Origin: Locusta migratoria
Lineage: Eukaryota > Arthropoda > Insecta > Orthoptera > Acrididae
Assembly: GCA_026315105.1 (NCBI GenBank)
Contig: CM048755.1
Coordinates: forward strand, 215,624,333 to 215,688,332
Length of the DNA stretch: 64,000 nucleotides
Reading direction: 5' to 3'
Below the pieces are notes generated by a model that was not told the origin of the DNA, ran no database searches, and saw nothing but the letters and a program-made list of their open reading frames with translations. Shown here piece by piece: positions 52,963 through 62,764 of this stretch. The number at the start of each line of letters is the position of its first letter. Positions within the stretch are counted from its first letter, which is position 1. The translations under genes were made by a program, and so were the position numbers.

Positions 52963-55881
52963 TCCCCCCATTCGGATCTCCGGGCGGGGACTTCTCAAGA
53001 GGATGTGATCATCAGGAAAGACAATACTGGCATTCTACGGGTCGGAGCGTGGAATGTTAGATCCCTTAATCGAGTAGGAAAATTAAAAAATTTAAAAAGG
53101 GAAATGTATAGGTTGAAGTTAGATATAGTGGGGATTAGTGAAGTTCGGTGACAGGATGAACAGGATTTCTGGTCAGGTGAGTACAGGATTATAAATACAA
53201 AATCAATTGGGGGTATCACAGGAGTAGGATTGATAATGAATAAGAAAATAGGAATGCGGGTAAACTACTATGACCAGCACAGTGATCGCATTATCATTGT
53301 CAAGATAGATACGAAGCCAACACCGACAACAGTAGTACAGGTTTATATGCCAACTAGTTCTGCCGATGATGAGGAGATCGAAGAAATATATGAGGAGCTA
53401 AAGGAAATTATTCAGACAATTAAGGGAGAGGAAAACTTAATTGTTATGGGAGACTGGAATTCGGTAGTAGGACAAGGAAGGGAAGGGAAGATAGTAGGTG
53501 AATATGGTCTGGGTAAAAGGAATGAAAGAGGAAGCCGCCTGGTAGAATTTTGCACGGAACATGATTTAGTTATAACAAACACCTGGTTCAAGAATCACAA
53601 AAGAAGTTTGTATACGTGGAAGAGACCAGGAGACACCGGGAGGTACCAGATAGATTTTATAATGGTAAGACATAGATTTCGGAACCAGGTTTTACAGTGT
53701 AAGACATACCCAGGGGCAGATATAGACTCTGACCATAACTTGTTGGTTATGAACTGTAGGCTGAAACTGAAGAAACTACAAAAAGGTAGGAAAATACGGA
53801 GATGGGACCTGGATAAATTGAAGGAACCTGAAGTTCTTAAGAATTTCAGAGGGAGCTTTAGGCAACAATTGAAAGAAACAAGGGAAAATAAAACAGTAGA
53901 GGAGGAATGGGTAAAATTGAGAGATGAAATAATGAAAGTAGCAGAGAACAAAATAGGTAGGAAGGCAAGACCTACAAAAAATCCTTGGATATCACAGGAG
54001 ATACTAAATTTAATCGATGAAAGGAGAAAATATAAAAATGCAGTAAATGAAACACGCAAAATGGAGTACAGACGACTAAGAAATGAGATTGACAGGAAGT
54101 GCAAAGTGGCTAAGCAGGAGTGGCTAGAAGGCAAATGCAAGGATGTAGAAGAATGTATGAATAGGGGAAAAATAGATACAGCCTACAGGAAAATAAAAGA
54201 AACATTTGGAGATAAGAAAAACAGCTCTATGAATATCAAGGACACGGATGGAAAACCAGTTCTCAGCAAAGAAGGGAAAGATGAAAGGTGGAAAGAGTAT
54301 ATAGAGGGGCTCTACAAAGGAAATGAACTTAGAGACGATGTTGTAGGAAGGGAAGAGGAAGTAGATCAAGATGAAATAGGAGATATTATACTGAGAGATG
54401 AATTTGACAGAGCCCTGAAAGACCTAAGTCGAAACAAGGCCCCTGGAGTAGATGATATTCCCTCAGAGCTACTGAAGACTCTGGGAGAACCAGCCATGTC
54501 AAAATTGTTTCACCTGGTGTGTAAGATGTATGAGACAGGCGACGTACCCTCAGACTTTAAGAAAAATGTTATAATCCCCATTCCAAAGAAAGCAGGTGCA
54601 GACAGGTGTGAAAACTACAGAACCATCAGTTTAATAAGTCATGGTTGCAAAATATTAACACGAATTATATACAGAAGGATGGAAAAACTGGTAGAAGCCG
54701 ACCTCGGGGAAGATCAGTTTGGGTTCAGGAGAAATGTAGGAACACGGGAGGCAATACTCACTTTACGGCTTATCCTAGAAGATAAATTAAGAAAAGGCAA
54801 ACCTACGTTTCTAGCTTTTGTAGATTTGGAGAAGGCTTTTGACAATGTTGATTGGAATAAACTCTTTCAAGTTCTGAAGCAAGCAGGAGTGAAATATAGG
54901 GAGCGTAACGTTATTTACAACTTGTAAAAAAACCAGACAGCGGTTGTCAGAGTTGAAGGGCATGAAAGGGATGCAGTGGTTGGGAAGGGAGTGAGACAGG
55001 GTTGTAGCCTTTCTCCAATGTTACTCAATTTGTATATTGAACAAGCTATAAGGGAAAGCAAGGAGAAATTTGGTGAAGGAATAAAAGTTCAGGGGGAAGA
55101 ATTAAAATCATTGCGTTTTGCTGACGACATAGTAATTCTGTCAGATACAGCAAAGGACCTGGAAGAGCAATTCAACGGAATGGACAGTGTGCTGAAAGGT
55201 GCATATAAGATGAACATTAACAAGAGCAAAACTAGGGTAATGGAGTGCAGTGTAAGAAAATCAGGTGATGCTGAAGGAATTAGATTGGGAAACGAAGCAA
55301 TAAAGGAGGTAGATGAGTTTTGTTACTTGGGCAGTAAAATAACAAATGATGGTCGCAGTACAGAGGATATAAAATGCAGAATGGCAATGGGTAGAAAAGC
55401 GTTTTTGAAAAAGAGAAATTTGTTAACATCGAATATTGATTTAACCCTAAGGAAGTCCTTTCTGAGGGCATTTGTATGGAGTGTTGCCTTGTATGGGAGT
55501 GAGACATGGACGATAAACAGTGCGGACAGGAAGAGGATTGAGGCTTTTGAAATATGGTGCTACAGAAGAATGCTGAAGATTAGGTGGGTGGATCGCGTAA
55601 CTAATGAGGAGGTACTAAACAGAATTGGGGAGAAAAGAAATTTCTGGCATACCTTGACTAAAAGAAGGGATAGATTGGTGGGACACATTCTTAGACATCA
55701 AGGAATTGTGAATTTAGCATTAGAGGGAAGTGTGTGGGGTAAAAATCGCAGAGGAAGACCAAGAGATGGATACAGTAAGCAGATTCAGACAGATGTAGGT
55801 TGCCATTCTTATGTGGAGATGAAGAGGCTTGCTCAGGATAGGGTATTGTGGAGAGCTGCATCAAACCAGTCTCCGGACTGA
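52963..55881 (+). pseudogene. RTE endonuclease-reverse transcriptase, two nonsense codons
   Basis: One continuous frame of about 970 codons without a frameshift. The N-terminal APE-type endonuclease runs from GAWNVRSLNRVG (Asn block) through GISEVR (Glu), VMGDWNSVVG (Asp), QIDFIMV and SDHNLLVM (His). The reverse transcriptase follows: NKAPGVDDIPSELLK, FVDLEKAFDNVDW, GVRQGCSLSPMLLNLYIEQA, and the catalytic FADD at about 55119. The C-terminus has LVGHILRHQ and NRRGRPRDGYSKQI. Stops at 53149-53151 (TGA; probably a former TGG Trp, giving the usual EVRWQ) and 54925-54927 (TAA; probably a former Tyr codon in LYKNQT). No clear initiator ATG; the frame opens at 52963. This protein would nick DNA and prime reverse transcription of its own RNA, but the copy as read is inactive. 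Craniofacial-development-protein-2-like annotations in insects often derive from such elements. Confidence 0.93.
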
Positions 55882-55886
55882 AGACC

Positions 55887-55917
55887 ACAACAACAACAAC
55901 AACAACAACAACAACGA
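55887..55917 (+). repeat. (CAA)n tail of the RTE
   Basis: About 9 CAA repeats ending in CGACAG. Confidence 0.95.
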
Positions 55918-56041
55918 CAGAAACCTTTCTTTTATGATCGGTTGTTAATATAAGCATTGTTTCGTATAGGTAAAGGGTGTCACTAGTCAGCAGACTTCTT
56001 GTCGGATCTTACAGTGAACTTCACCATTTTATTCACAAATG

Positions 56042-56240
56042 TGTAAAACTGTGTAAATGCGTGTAACTAAGGGGCCAAAGAGCTGTCCTCATCGGCCCCT
56101 AAATTTACACATTACTGAAACTAACTTTTGCTAAGGACAGCACACACACCAATCCCTGAAGGAGGACTCGGACCCCAAGCGGGAGCTGTCCCGCAATCCG
56201 TGCCATGACGCCTCAGTCCGCGCGGTCATATCCGAGTGAC
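56042..56240 (-). mobile_element. SINE-A, diverged, with short TSD
   Basis: Minus-strand copy with head reading GACCGCGCGGACTGAGGCG, B box GGGGTCCGAGTCC and GGGGCCGATGAGGACAGC in the tail. 8-bp duplication CACAAATG at 56034-56041 and 56241-56248. Confidence 0.87.
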
Positions 56241-56248
56241 CACAAATG

Positions 56249-58149
56249 AGTTATAATGCTTCAACCTCCAGAACTCAGGAAGGCTAAAAAAAGCGTTAAC
56301 ATCTCGTGATACTTAGCACCGCGTTCAAACTTCGTCGAATGTTTCTGAACGGTCTCTAGTTGTACCACCCTGTAAACTACAGCAAAAATTGCGGTGTTAC
56401 TACATAACAAAGGAGTCAGATTACGCTCAGTATGGTAGAAACCTCACGATGTTGGCAGAGGACTGAGACATGCGCAGTGTCGAACGTAGTCCTGTTGCTC
56501 AGTGCCCTAGGGATCGTAGATTTCGACTGCGGAGTATGTGGGAATCAATACCCCAATCGTTGTAGTGATTTGATTAACGCACTTTATTCCATCTCCTGAG
56601 ATTTTTCCGTGTCGATTGTGAGTGGCAGTGTGGTTTTCTCAGGCACCCAGGAAAAAACTACGTGATTTCAACACAAAGACATCAAACGAAGTCTTGAAAT
56701 GTGGGTGAAAGGAAGTTTTACGACCTTCCCAGTGTCTTCATACGTCCACGGTAACGTTGGGCAGAGTTGTGGTGTAATTTGGTGGCAATGTGACACAATT
56801 AACCCACCTTAAGGTTCACATGAAATTCTGAGCTCCGGCGTATATTCCTTAAATCTCGACATCGCCGAAGGGAGGAGACGACACAGGACACCACGCTTTT
56901 TGTACTGTTACAGAATAATAGTGTGTACACTTTTGAGCCAAATTCCAAACTTACGCTTCACAATGGAGACAATTCAGGTATTTGGAAAAGTAACTTTATA
57001 TATTACACAGTGTAGAAACTTGAGACAGACCTGAAAGGCTTTTTTTTTTCTTTTTTTGTCCCTGCATCTCTATTGCCCGCTGACTATACTCCAACGTCTT
57101 AACTAATTTGATACTCCTGACCAAATAAATCAATGTTTAAGATTGGACCACAAAGACACGTTTTGCCTCTATTATTTCCAAAGCTAACATAGTAACTACA
57201 AACGAAAGTACTCTGGCCTCAGCATCACTGAAGACCTACGCTCTTGACTCGTACATCAGTTTGAAATCTACAGAAATACAGAAATTTCCTGTGATTTTCA
57301 TTTGAGTTAAAGTTTTTGGTACTGTAACACTACGGAAAACCATGAAACATAGCAATGGAGGTTTCTTAAAATAAGCTGATGGTAGCTTATTCTGCTATGC
57401 AGCTGATTCATTATTACGTAATGTTAGATTTTTATTATTTTATTTTATTTTATTTATTTATTTATTTATTATTTTTTTATTTTTTTGTATTGGCTCAAAT
57501 ATTTGTGAGAATTCGTTTTGGCTTTGCCGTTTCGTTCAGAATTCTGCAAGGTGGCATGTATCATTCACAAAATGTGGCCATAGCAAAATGTAAAATTAGG
57601 TGTATTCGGTCTAATGGTATGATTACAGCGTTATCTTTCATACACTAACCACCGATTGATCAACCCCCTATTGTGTACTTTTCCAGACGTTGTTTTCCGT
57701 TGATATTTTGAAGCGCCAATGATGAATATCAAGCTAGTCATGTCACAATTCATTCTCACATGTGTTATGTGTTGAAAATTAACGAACGGGCTTCTTATAA
57801 ACTTTCAATAGAGTTCGATGAATTTTTGTTGAATTTATTTTGTTCCAATTAAAGAACTTTGCCAGGTGATGCATCTGAACGAAAAATATGTACCACGACA
57901 CTGCTTTAAAATATCTCATAAACAAAATAAATCAGAGCATCAAGTTGTTACTTAACCTAATTAAATGTGTGTAATATTTACGAATATGTTTAATCATAAT
58001 TAAATTGATGTAGACTTTTCCGTGTTAGAGCCCGATAGTTTCTACTTGTCCTAATTTGATAGGCTTTTTTATGGCAGGTGGAATGCATTTGTAGAAATCC
58101 ATGTTGGTAGTGAGCAGTATGTAGATAACTGCTGACTGTGCCGACTACT
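56249..58149. other. unassigned DNA
   Basis: About 1.9 kb with no recognised gene or repeat. T/TA-rich low complexity at 57428-57490. Confidence 0.45.
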
Positions 58150-58350
58150 TGGCTGGCAGTATACAGTGCAGATAGGCAGGCGGCTTCCCCTGTGATGCAC
58201 GGCGCCAGTGCCCAGAAGCACACCTCGGCCCCGAGGCTTCGGCCAGCCGGCCGCCTAAGTGAATTGCCGTTGTCGGATGGATTATCGATGACGTGTGTCT
58301 GCTGTCACACGCCCCATCAGCTGCCAGCTTCACCTCTCCGCCCTCTTTCT
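58150..58350. promoter_or_regulatory. GC-rich, repeat-free island (candidate)
   Basis: Contains GCCGGCCGCCTAAGTGAATT, GTCGGATGGATTATCGATGA and GTGTCTGCTGTCACACGCCC, with ATTA and ATCGAT cores. Frames on both strands (62-77 codons) have no domain. Resembles a conserved non-coding element, but unproven. Confidence 0.28.
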
Positions 58351-58544
58351 CTTCGCTGGTAGAATTTACTTTTTTCTGACAGCTTTGTCACTGCATGAAC
58401 TCTGGAATAGGGAAGAGGAATTATTGACAATCTAAAGCTGCTAGATACTGGTTTAAATCAGGAGTAATGCTACAATGGCTTATGGCATTCTAAGCACGAC
58501 GCTACATTTGGCAGTTCACTAATAAAAAATAAAAGAGAAATATA
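58351..58544. other. unassigned DNA
   Basis: Nothing recognised. Confidence 0.45.
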
Positions 58545-58735
58545 TCAAATGTTTGTAACGCTATGTGACCAAACTGCAGTTGTCAGTAGTCTCTAGACTT
58601 AAAAACTACGCAAACTAATGTATGCTAAGAACAGCACACGCATCTATGCCCGATAAAGGACTCGAACCTCCGACGGAGAACAGCCGCGTACTCCGTAGCA
58701 AGGCAAGTTAGAGTGCACGGCCACTCGCGAGCGGT
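58545..58735 (-). mobile_element. SINE-A, diverged
   Basis: Minus-strand copy: tail CAAATGTTTGTAACGC, GACCAAACTGCAGTTGTCAG, B box GGACTCGAACCTCCGACGG on +, degraded head. No duplication read. Confidence 0.87.
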
Positions 58736-59193
58736 GTTCACGAACAGTTAGTTTACATTTCACACTTTATAAATTTCCCTTTTCGCCTATATTTAGATAT
58801 ATTGTTTCAAGGGAAACATCCCGTAAGTATATTTAATGCATAACTGTACGGTACAATCGTCTTACACAGGCTACGCGATCATATTCATTTATAACGTATG
58901 TAGCCTGACCATATTAGGGCCCTAAGGTCATCTCTTGTGTCTGACCAGGAACAATATATATAAAATATATTACAAAAAATTAGATTAACAATAAAAAGTA
59001 ATAGTCGATAATAATAATAAGTTATAACGATATTACAGGGCATTAAAATGATATAGTTAAACACATTTGAAGTAATTTTAGTGTTGTGAGGAGGTAGAGC
59101 GATAAAGGAAGAGAAGGAGGAAGGAATGACACTCACAGAGGCTCTTATTACGAAAGAGTGGAATGTAAACAGATAGACGCTACTGAAAAAGGG
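58736..59193. other. unassigned AT-rich DNA
   Basis: No feature recognised. Confidence 0.5.
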
Positions 59194-59204
59194 GGAGGGT
59201 AAAG

Positions 59205-59279
59205 GCTGCGCGGGAATGGCTCAATGGTCTGGAGCACCAAATTATGGCCGCTCTCGTTGGAGGTTGAGTCTTCCCTCGG

Positions 59280-59329
<50 letters not shown>

Positions 59330-59468
59330 TGTGGGTTTGTGTGTCTGTGTGTGTGGGTGGGTGTGTGTGTGTTTGTCCTTAGTATAAGTTCGATTATGCA
59401 GTTTGTAAATTTACAGACCGATGACCAAGGAAGTTTCGTCCCTTAGGATTGCAAACTTTTGAACATTT
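59205..59468 (+). mobile_element. SINE-A with a large internal TG expansion
   Basis: Head GCTGCGCGGGAATGGCTCAATG, B box GGAGGTTGAGTCTTCC, then a TG tract, then TTGTCCTTAGTATAAG and CAAACTTTTGAACATTT. Partial duplication GGAGGG at 59194-59199 and 59469-59474. Confidence 0.9.
59282..59371. repeat. (TG)n microsatellite inside a SINE
   Basis: A pure (TG)22 tract at 59282-59325, then TG with TGGG and TTTG interruptions to 59371. It arose from the short GTGTGTGTG normally present after the SINE head. Confidence 0.97.
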
Positions 59469-59474
59469 GGAGGG

Positions 59475-61180
59475 AAAGTTCGAGGGGTAGTGGGTACTGA
59501 CAAGAGTGAGCTGCAGAGAGATGGCTATTGTGATAGTAGGTGGATAATATGCTGTCTTTTGTAGCGTGGGAGGGATCTGATTTCTGATACTTGTGGAAGG
59601 TTGTCCTACCAGATTGCTTAAGTTAATCATCTTCTCCACAGAAATCTGTTGCTACCTTTTGCTCCTTTACATACTTACCTTTCATTTCTCTTAGATGGGA
59701 ATCTACCCATCACACCCCTCTCAGATTTAATGGTAATTTGGCGCAGTAGACAGCACGGCAAAAACTGAACACAGAAAAGGAATGGAGTGGGCAGGAGGTG
59801 TACTGAACTGTGTAAAAAATTTTTTTGCCTAAAATTTAGCAACCTCGCTAACACGAAGCCATAGCAAAACTGTACAAGGTTAAAATAAAACACGATTTCT
59901 ATTTATTTTGTTGTTATTGATCTGATGAACTAATAAAATATGTTCCCGACGTGTATCTGCAATCGTCTACCACAAATTCCGGATTTTGAACAAGTATTTT
60001 CCAGAGATTATACAAGTAAATTTCTTCGCTTTCAGTTAACAATGTTGGCAACCGTAAAATTCCCTTAAACCTAGGCCACAAGCGTATTATCTGAAACATT
60101 CATACAGTTTTAGCTAATTTTATTACCATCATTTTCCAAAATTGAAGACACATCAACCTCTGTTGAAAAAATTGTTCAATTTTCTGGAATTAAAAAAAAT
60201 GTGCCAAGTAATTAATAAATTACAAATTTCACCATGTTCTATTAGATTCACCATATCAGTAACAATGAAATAAATGTAAATAGTGCTTTCCTTCAACAAC
60301 ATATTACAGTTTTGCAATGGCATCATATTAGCGTGGATGCTAAATTTCACACAAAATATTTTATTAGCCGTAACACCGTAACTAAACATTTGTGGACCTA
60401 TGTTTATATGAAGTTTTTTCTTTGGATTTACTTATAGAATAAAATATTAAAAATTTGCATATCTTTGTGAATCACCCTGCATTTTTATTTTTTTGTTTTC
60501 AAAAATTATAAACTGTCCATTCTGATATTTGCGTGTTTTTTCGCTATTTTTATTTCCTTGTTTTTGTCGTGGTGAAATGATCATTTGCTAAAGCGTGATG
60601 TAAAAAAGGGATCTATAGTTTGTTCTACACAAGTATCATATGTTATGACTTTTGTGTTCAATTATGGAGGTTTTTCACTCTTTAATTCCTTTGTTGTAAC
60701 CTAATTTACACACATTTATTTATTTTGTTTATTCCTGTGACAGGTGTAGGCGGCATCTTTTCTGCACTCACTATTAATCTCATTTATTTGCAACAATAAA
60801 ACATTCTTACATCATGAGTCACATTTGATTAGTAATGAACACTACGGCAACATAACCATGGCGCCTTCATTCTGATCCACTCCTCAACTTTGCACTTTAT
60901 ATGCTGCCACCATTCACTATTTATATTTTCTTTCCTTTTTATTTTTTTTTTTATTTTTCCATATACTTTCCTCCTGTTCTGATGCTGATATGTGTTCAGT
61001 TTTTGACTGGCTATCCACAGTGTCATCTTACACATGGGGAGTTTCCCTTCTTGGAATACTTTTTACGATCGTAACTATTGATACATTATGCCTTTTGGTG
61101 AAAACTGTGTTAACGTATAAGTGGTGATGAGTTTCATTTCGAAATCCCGAATCATACCAATGACGTAAAATCGCAGTGCA
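59475..61180. other. unassigned AT-rich DNA
   Basis: About 1.7 kb; only short frames (60-80 codons) without recognised domains. Confidence 0.45.
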
Positions 61181-61366
61181 TTAAACTTCCTGTCGACACA
61201 TCAGGTTGAAGATCACCATTTGATACAACATTGTGTACCTCTGCGCGAAGAATCCCGCATCTGCCTACTGCACGTTCTCGTCTGACAGGAAACATGGGCA
61301 TTTCAAGGACTTCTTTAGGAGACCGAAGGAGTGATAATCACATGTTGCAATGTCAGAACTATACGG
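61181..61366 (-). pseudogene. mariner transposase C-terminal remnant
   Basis: On the minus strand a 62-codon stretch with one internal stop reads PYSSDIATCDYHSFGLLKKS, then LKCPCFLSDENVQ, stop, and ADAGFFAQRYTMLYQMVIFN, ending at TAA. It matches the C-terminal block of mariner transposases (PYSPDLAP[C/S]DYHLFG.LK..L), which carries the third catalytic Asp (DYH). The diagnostic prolines after SS and DIA are changed. No TIRs were found, and the N-terminal part is not visible. A dead remnant. Confidence 0.72.
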
Positions 61367-61872
61367 CGATTGTGTACCATTGGTGTTGGTGTAAGTTCTG
61401 ATTCACGACATTTGAGATATAGTCCTGCATATCATCTTCTATATAGTGTTCACTGTGTTGTAGCATTAAGCAAGGTTTGGCTGCTGACCATATTTCGCTT
61501 GTGACAGTAGTCAGTTAACTCACTGGCGGATTCGTGATGATAGAGCTTCGAATTTTCGATCAGCCATCATGTATCAGACTTTCTGTGGTACGACTGAGGA
61601 AGCGTTGCCCCACAAATGACATTCAATGTTGTTCTCATGGTCAGAGGCCGACAGTAAGTGAAACAGTGGATAAGTGTTGGAAGACAGATTATGGAAGGGA
61701 AACTGAATTCAAAATTATACTTTAGAAGGAAAAAAGAAAATTGACTCATTGACGAGAATATCTGAAAATTAGATCACAAGCACAGGTGGGAAAAAAGGTA
61801 TTAAGGAAAATGGTTATAAGGGAGACATAAGGTATTCACATTAAATGATTTAAGGAAACCAAGGGCTACAAA
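61367..61872. other. unassigned DNA
   Basis: Nothing recognised. Part may belong to the mariner remnant. Confidence 0.4.
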
Positions 61873-61884
61873 AGCCTAGTCAAC

Positions 61885-62086
61885 AAAAATATGTTCAAAT
61901 GTTTGTAGAGCTTATGGGACTTAACTACGGGGTCATCAGTCCCTAAAATTACAAACTGCTTATGAACTAGCTAATACTAAAGACGGTACAAACAACCATG
62001 CCCGGGAGGGGATTCTAACCCCCGACGGGGAACGGCCTGGCGCATCGTAGCACAGCGCCTCAATGCGCTCGGCCGCTCCGCCGCGG
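61885..62086 (-). mobile_element. SINE-A, head H3, tail T1, with TSD
   Basis: Exact 12-bp duplication AGCCTAGTCAAC at 61873-61884 and 62087-62098. Confidence 0.96.
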
Positions 62087-62194
62087 AGCCTAGTCAACGA
62101 CTGTGATTTGAAACCAGCATACAAATTAAATATCTTAATCATTTCGCTTCTTCCCCATGTTCACCTTTCGGGGCCCAACATATCGGTAGATATT

Positions 62195-62480
62195 ATTCTT
62201 TCAAAGAGCTGCTGCCGGTCAAAGAAAACAGCAGCCGCACACGCGGGGGCACGGGCCGCCCGGCGTTATTGGAAACTCTTCAATAATTCAGCGACCGGTA
62301 GGCTCAACTCCAATATACGCATAGCTTAGGCGCGCATCTGGCGCCCGCATTAATATCAGATTAGCAGCGGCGGGGGCGGCCCACGGTCTCCATTCAGCCT
62401 CATCACCCTCGGGTCGCAGCGACTTTTGTTCCGCGTCGCCGCCACTGCATCCCGCCAAAGTACACAGGTCAAGGGACGAA
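62195..62480. promoter_or_regulatory. GC-rich, repeat-free island (candidate)
   Basis: Contains GGGCCGCCCGGCGTTATTGG, CCCGCATTAATATCAGATTA and GCAGCGGCGGGGGCGGCCCA. Sharp GC contrast with its flanks, TAAT cores, no repeat match. It resembles deeply conserved insect non-coding elements, but no comparison was possible. Confidence 0.3.
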
Positions 62481-62764
62481 TGAAAGTCAGTATTCACAAT
62501 AAAATATTCATTTTGACCCGCAGGGTTATTAGTTCCAGTTTGTCAGAATATGTCAACATTAGGTAGGACGAACTCATGTTTCATTAAAATTCTAGAAACA
62601 CACGATCAAATCTGTCTGGTACGATGAAACGCAATTGTCTTTATATGTAGATTAATATTCCTCTTAGTAAAATGCAACACAGTATACATGACAGCTGTAA
62701 CAATACGGTTAAAGAGTGACAATTGAAGTCAGTGCAACCATACGTTTAAATCTGAAACTACATC
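62481..62764. other. unassigned AT-rich DNA
   Basis: Nothing recognised. Confidence 0.5.

Larger units (their letters stand above)
52627..55917 (+). mobile_element. RTE-type LINE, nearly full length
   Basis: About 3.3 kb: a 5' leader (52627-52962, GAGGTGGGGTGGCTTGCGTG ...), one long endonuclease/reverse-transcriptase frame with two nonsense codons, a minimal 3' end (CCGGACTGAAGACCACAACA) and a (CAA)n tail to 55917. Such short 3' microsatellite tails instead of poly(A) are typical of the RTE clade. No target duplication could be read with confidence. The parent family is present in at least three other pieces of the window. Confidence 0.9.

Noticed and set aside
53595..54369. 181- and 81-codon minus-strand frames
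   Set aside because: They are antisense shadows of the RTE endonuclease/reverse transcriptase frame.
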